Source of the DNA: Paenibacillus psychroresistens
Lineage (GTDB): Bacteria; Bacillota; Bacilli; Paenibacillales; NBRC-103111
Length of the DNA: 64,000 nucleotides
Assembly (NCBI RefSeq): GCF_009728935.1
Contig: NZ_CP034235.1
Location: forward strand, 590,501-654,500
Reading direction: 5' to 3'
Below are positions 61,182 to 64,000 of the stretch, in pieces; the stretch's first letter is position 1; every line of letters starts with the position of its first letter. The position numbers and the translations under genes are program-made. The notes below the pieces were generated by a model. That model was given only the letters and a program-made list of their open reading frames with translations. It did no database searches and was not told where the DNA came from.

Positions 61182-62531
61182 ATGAAAAAATCAATTCATC
61201 TCAGTATTATCCTTGGTTTGTTATTGTTTATCGCAACAGGATGCGGTTCCAATACGAAAACCGATACACCGGCGAGCAGCAGCACAGCACCAGCAGGCAC
61301 AACAGCAGTAAGCACGCCGGAGCCTACAAAAGCTCCAGCAACACCAGCAACACCAGCAACGCCTAAAAAAGTAGAACTAAACGTATTTATGAGCTATCCG
61401 CAATTTAAGGATCAGCTAGATAAGTATTTTGAACAGTTTAAAGCTAAAGAATTGGCAGAGAAGAACATAGACGTCACGATCAAATTAGAAATGCCAAACG
61501 CTGATCAGTCTAAACAAATTCTCCAAACGCGCTTAGCATCCAATGATGCACCGGACTTGTTCACTTTGCATGCGAATGATATCCCAACCTATTACAAAGC
61601 AGGGTATCTCAGTGATCTATCTGCCCAACCATCGATTCAAAGCCTATATGAGCCAGTTAAGAAAACCGTTACTTTTGATGGTAAAGTTGTATCATTACCG
61701 ATAGAGAATACGGAATGGGGTTATCTATACAATAAAAAAATATTCAGCGAGCAGGGTCTAACTCCACCACAAACATTGGATGAAATGAAGACTGTTATCG
61801 ATAAACTAAACGGGGTGAAAATAGCTCCTTTCGAGCTGGCTTTTCAAGAAGCGTGGGTTCCCCAACTGATGACAGCTTTATCCCTTGGAGCCGTTGTATC
61901 CTCTAAACATCCAGATTGGATTGCTAAGATGAACACAGGCGAAGCTTCATACAAAGATGTCGCAGACATTTTTAACATCATTGATTTGGTGATGGCCAAT
62001 GGCACGAAAAAACCTTTTGAAGTGGGCAATGAAATTGGCGCTGCCGATTTTGCAAACGGCAAATCAGCTATGTGGCTGCAAGGTCCATGGAATGCCGATG
62101 CCATTCTCAAAGTAAACCCGCAAATGGAATTTGGTGTCGCCGCATTGCCTGTAAGCAATGATGCCAAAGATACCATGATTAATCTATCTACATCCACAAC
62201 TTTGGCGTTATCGCCTTTAAGTAAAAATCAGGATGTAGCACTTGACCTGTTGAATTACATTCTGGATCCTAAGGATTCCTCTGCACTTTTCCAAGAATTG
62301 AAATTCAATCCGAACTCTACCGTTCATACTTATAAAGCAAGTCCATGGGTAGATGAAGCTTCTGCTTATGTGGCTAAGGGTCGGGCTTATCAGGATTTAT
62401 CGCTGCCTAATGGTGTGACAGATGAGCAAGCTAAATTGCTGCAAAGCTACTACGCTAAAACCGTTACGAAAGAACAATTTATTAAAGCGATGGATAAAAA
62501 ATGGGCAGATGCCGTAAAAGCGGCTAAGTAA
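61182..62531 (+). CDS. ABC transporter substrate-binding lipoprotein (sugar, second)
   Basis: A 449-residue family-1 solute-binding protein. The signal peptide ends in IATGC, lipidated Cys21. A Thr/Ala/Pro linker contains a short tandem PAT repeat (about 55-65). Typical motifs are NDAPDLFTLHANDIP, AMWLQGPWNADAIL and STSTTLALSPLSKNQDVALDLLNYIL. The ATG at 61182 has GAGGGGG upstream; an in-frame TTG/ATG extension from 61152 is rejected. It works with the permeases at 62566 and 63450; the YesMN pair lies upstream. No ATPase gene is seen before the window edge. Confidence 0.93.
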   Translation: MKKSIHLSIILGLLLFIATGCGSNTKTDTPASSSTAPAGTTAVSTPEPTKAPATPATPATPKKVELNVFMSYPQFKDQLDKYFEQFKAKELAEKNIDVTIKLEMPNADQSKQILQTRLASNDAPDLFTLHANDIPTYYKAGYLSDLSAQPSIQSLYEPVKKTVTFDGKVVSLPIENTEWGYLYNKKIFSEQGLTPPQTLDEMKTVIDKLNGVKIAPFELAFQEAWVPQLMTALSLGAVVSSKHPDWIAKMNTGEASYKDVADIFNIIDLVMANGTKKPFEVGNEIGAADFANGKSAMWLQGPWNADAILKVNPQMEFGVAALPVSNDAKDTMINLSTSTTLALSPLSKNQDVALDLLNYILDPKDSSALFQELKFNPNSTVHTYKASPWVDEASAYVAKGRAYQDLSLPNGVTDEQAKLLQSYYAKTVTKEQFIKAMDKKWADAVKAAK

Positions 62532-62565
62532 ATCAAGAGTCACGGTTAGCTAGGAGTGAGATGAA

Positions 62566-63453
62566 ATGATTAATACTAAACCATGGAAACAGAACATCAT
62601 CTTGTTAGCCTTCGTTTTTCCTGCCTTGATATTCTATGCTGCTTTTGTACTCGCCCCCTCTCTGGGGGGGATGTGGTACAGTCTGACGGACTGGAACATG
62701 CTGAATCCCACTTATCATTTGGTGGGGTTCTCTAATTATATCGAAGCCTTAACCGAAGATACTGCATTCATTAACTCCATTTGGTTCACGCTTAAATATG
62801 TGGTATTCATGGTCATTTTGTCCAATGGCCTTGCGATACTGTTGGCCGTATTAATAGAGTCTCAGAAGCGTGCTAAGGTGTGGTATCGGACGATTTTTTT
62901 CATGCCTAATATGATTAGTCTGATTATCGGCGGGTTTATGTGGATGTTTATTTTCACACGAGTGCTGCCTTATATTGCCGAGCATACGATGCTCCACTTT
63001 TTAGATCAATCGTGGATCGGGGATCCGCGTTATTCTTTTTATTCGCTCCTAATTCTCTCACTTTGGAGTGGCGTTGGCTATTTAATGGTCATCTATATTG
63101 CAGCACTTCAAGGTGTCCCCCAGCATTTAAAAGAAGCGGCTTCCATCGATGGGGCTAATGCTCTGCAAACGTTTCGTAATGTGACACTTCCCATGATTTA
63201 TCCAGCAGTGACCATTGGTCTGTTCCTTACATTAAATGGCTCCTTTAAAGTATTTGAAGCGGTTTTTGCATTAACGAAAGGTGGACCTGGCCGCTCTACT
63301 CAGGTGATTGCGCTTAATATTTTTGATGAGGCATTTAGTCAGAGTAATCGATATGGCTATGCTAGTGCAAAAGCGATGATTCTCTTTTTTATTGTTCTGA
63401 TAGTGACTCTGGTGCAATTGTGGATCATGAAAAAAAGAGAGGTGGAAGCATGA
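62566..63453 (+). CDS. Sugar ABC transporter permease (MalF type, second)
   Basis: A 295-residue permease with six hydrophobic helices and the EAA loop LKEAASIDGANALQTFRNVTLP. It contains PSLGGMWYSLTDWNM in the first periplasmic loop, common in oligosaccharide permeases. The ribosome site GGAGTGAG lies before the ATG. Its stop overlaps the next start by 4 bases (ATGA). Confidence 0.93.
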   Translation: MINTKPWKQNIILLAFVFPALIFYAAFVLAPSLGGMWYSLTDWNMLNPTYHLVGFSNYIEALTEDTAFINSIWFTLKYVVFMVILSNGLAILLAVLIESQKRAKVWYRTIFFMPNMISLIIGGFMWMFIFTRVLPYIAEHTMLHFLDQSWIGDPRYSFYSLLILSLWSGVGYLMVIYIAALQGVPQHLKEAASIDGANALQTFRNVTLPMIYPAVTIGLFLTLNGSFKVFEAVFALTKGGPGRSTQVIALNIFDEAFSQSNRYGYASAKAMILFFIVLIVTLVQLWIMKKREVEA

Positions 63454-64000
63454 ATAACGCTGGTGCGGGTTCTGGACGTTATGATTTGAGCCGCCGACTC
63501 GGTAACTTATCGATCTTTATTTTCTTGTTTGCGGGGTCTGTGGTGATGCTTTTTCCGATTTACATGGGCGTCTTAAATTCTCTGAAAACAGACGGTCAAA
63601 TGTTAACTAACATTATGTCGATCCCAATGCATTTACAGTTTAGCAACTATCCCGATGCCTTTGTAAAGGTTCATTTTTTACGCAGCTTAGTGAATACCAT
63701 GCAGATTGCTGCCTTTGGCTTAGTGGGTATTATTGTCTGTTCTTCCTTAGCTGGTTACAAATTGTCGCGCACTAAAAGCAAATTAAGCGGCTTCTTATTT
63801 GGTTTATTCTTGCTATCGACGTTGATTCCATTTCACTCGATTATGATTACTTTAGTGAGAATAGCGGGAAAGCTATCGATTCAAGGTTCTTTATATGGCC
63901 TGGGTGTAATCTATATTGGACTAGGTGTATCTTTGGCCATATTTCTTTATCATGGGTTTGTTAAATCTATCCCGCGTGATTTGGATGAAGCAGCGGTTAT
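63450..64000 (+). CDS. Sugar ABC transporter permease (MalG type), partial at right edge
   Basis: An open frame from ATG 63450 to the window end (183 codons visible). A ribosome site GAGGTGG precedes it. There is a first membrane helix at about 20-42 (LSIFIFLFAGSVVMLFPIY), then YMGVLNSLKTDGQM, the QFSNYPDAF motif, and four further hydrophobic segments. The last visible residues, IPRDLDEAAV, are the start of the EAA loop. It is the partner of the permease at 62566; about a third of the protein lies beyond the window. Confidence 0.92.
   Translation, partial: MNNAGAGSGRYDLSRRLGNLSIFIFLFAGSVVMLFPIYMGVLNSLKTDGQMLTNIMSIPMHLQFSNYPDAFVKVHFLRSLVNTMQIAAFGLVGIIVCSSLAGYKLSRTKSKLSGFLFGLFLLSTLIPFHSIMITLVRIAGKLSIQGSLYGLGVIYIGLGVSLAIFLYHGFVKSIPRDLDEAAV

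Overview
The window looks like chromosomal DNA of a Paenibacillus-type Firmicute. The evidence is moderate to low GC, strong AAGGAGG ribosome sites with many GTG/TTG starts, two YesM/YesN two-component systems beside carbohydrate ABC transporters, several AraC regulators, and a PBSX-like phage-tail gene set. Genus level is inference from gene content; no rRNA or tRNA gene was seen.

Layout: (1) 1-3600: edge of an unrecognised gene, two divergent aldo/keto reductases, an MreB-like gene and a 43-residue protein. (2) 3579-15394: a carbohydrate locus with a YesM-type kinase and YesN-type regulator, divergent from a lipoprotein binding protein and two permeases, then two related putative carbohydrate-active enzymes and an AraC regulator. 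(3) 15522-18151: an AHSA1/ArsR pair that appears to have a leaderless promoter under a perfect 18-bp palindrome, an S66 peptidase, and an SDR protein without the catalytic Tyr and Lys. (4) 18218-35297: an ImmR/ImmA switch, an IS110-family insertion, a sigma-like activator, then a complete contractile-tail operon (sheath, tube, frameshifted chaperone, tape measure, LysM/hub, baseplate, fibres) and holin plus M23 endolysin. No terminase, portal, capsid or integrase is present, so this reads as an R-type tailocin (phage-tail-like bacteriocin), not a prophage. (5) 35422-44267: secreted stalk-type protein, DUF6157-like protein, speD, a repeat-like non-coding stretch, and the ppdK - CcpN-like - PPDK-regulator operon. 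(6) 42423-46661: GGDEF/HD-GYP protein, an unlisted 32-residue membrane peptide, a DUF5317-like membrane protein, an ECF sigma factor fused to a glyoxalase-like domain, and a VOC protein. (7) 46759-64000: YhdH-type reductase, AraC regulator, GH36 alpha-galactosidase, a frameshifted SASA esterase, metY, a small-RNA-like leader, several small genes, a PAS histidine kinase, and a second YesMN plus sugar ABC transporter that runs off the right edge.

How the genes work together: both sugar loci combine extracellular sensing (YesMN), import (binding protein plus MalF/MalG-type permeases, with no ATPase seen in the window) and hydrolysis. The central cassette has all parts of a contractile particle plus lysis. 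Its control region holds four similar operator palindromes, two on each side of the IS110 element, which appears to have landed just downstream of the rightward early promoter and cut off a small early ORF. A textbook A AAA AAC slippery site at the end of the tail-chaperone gene predicts a -1 frameshift product.
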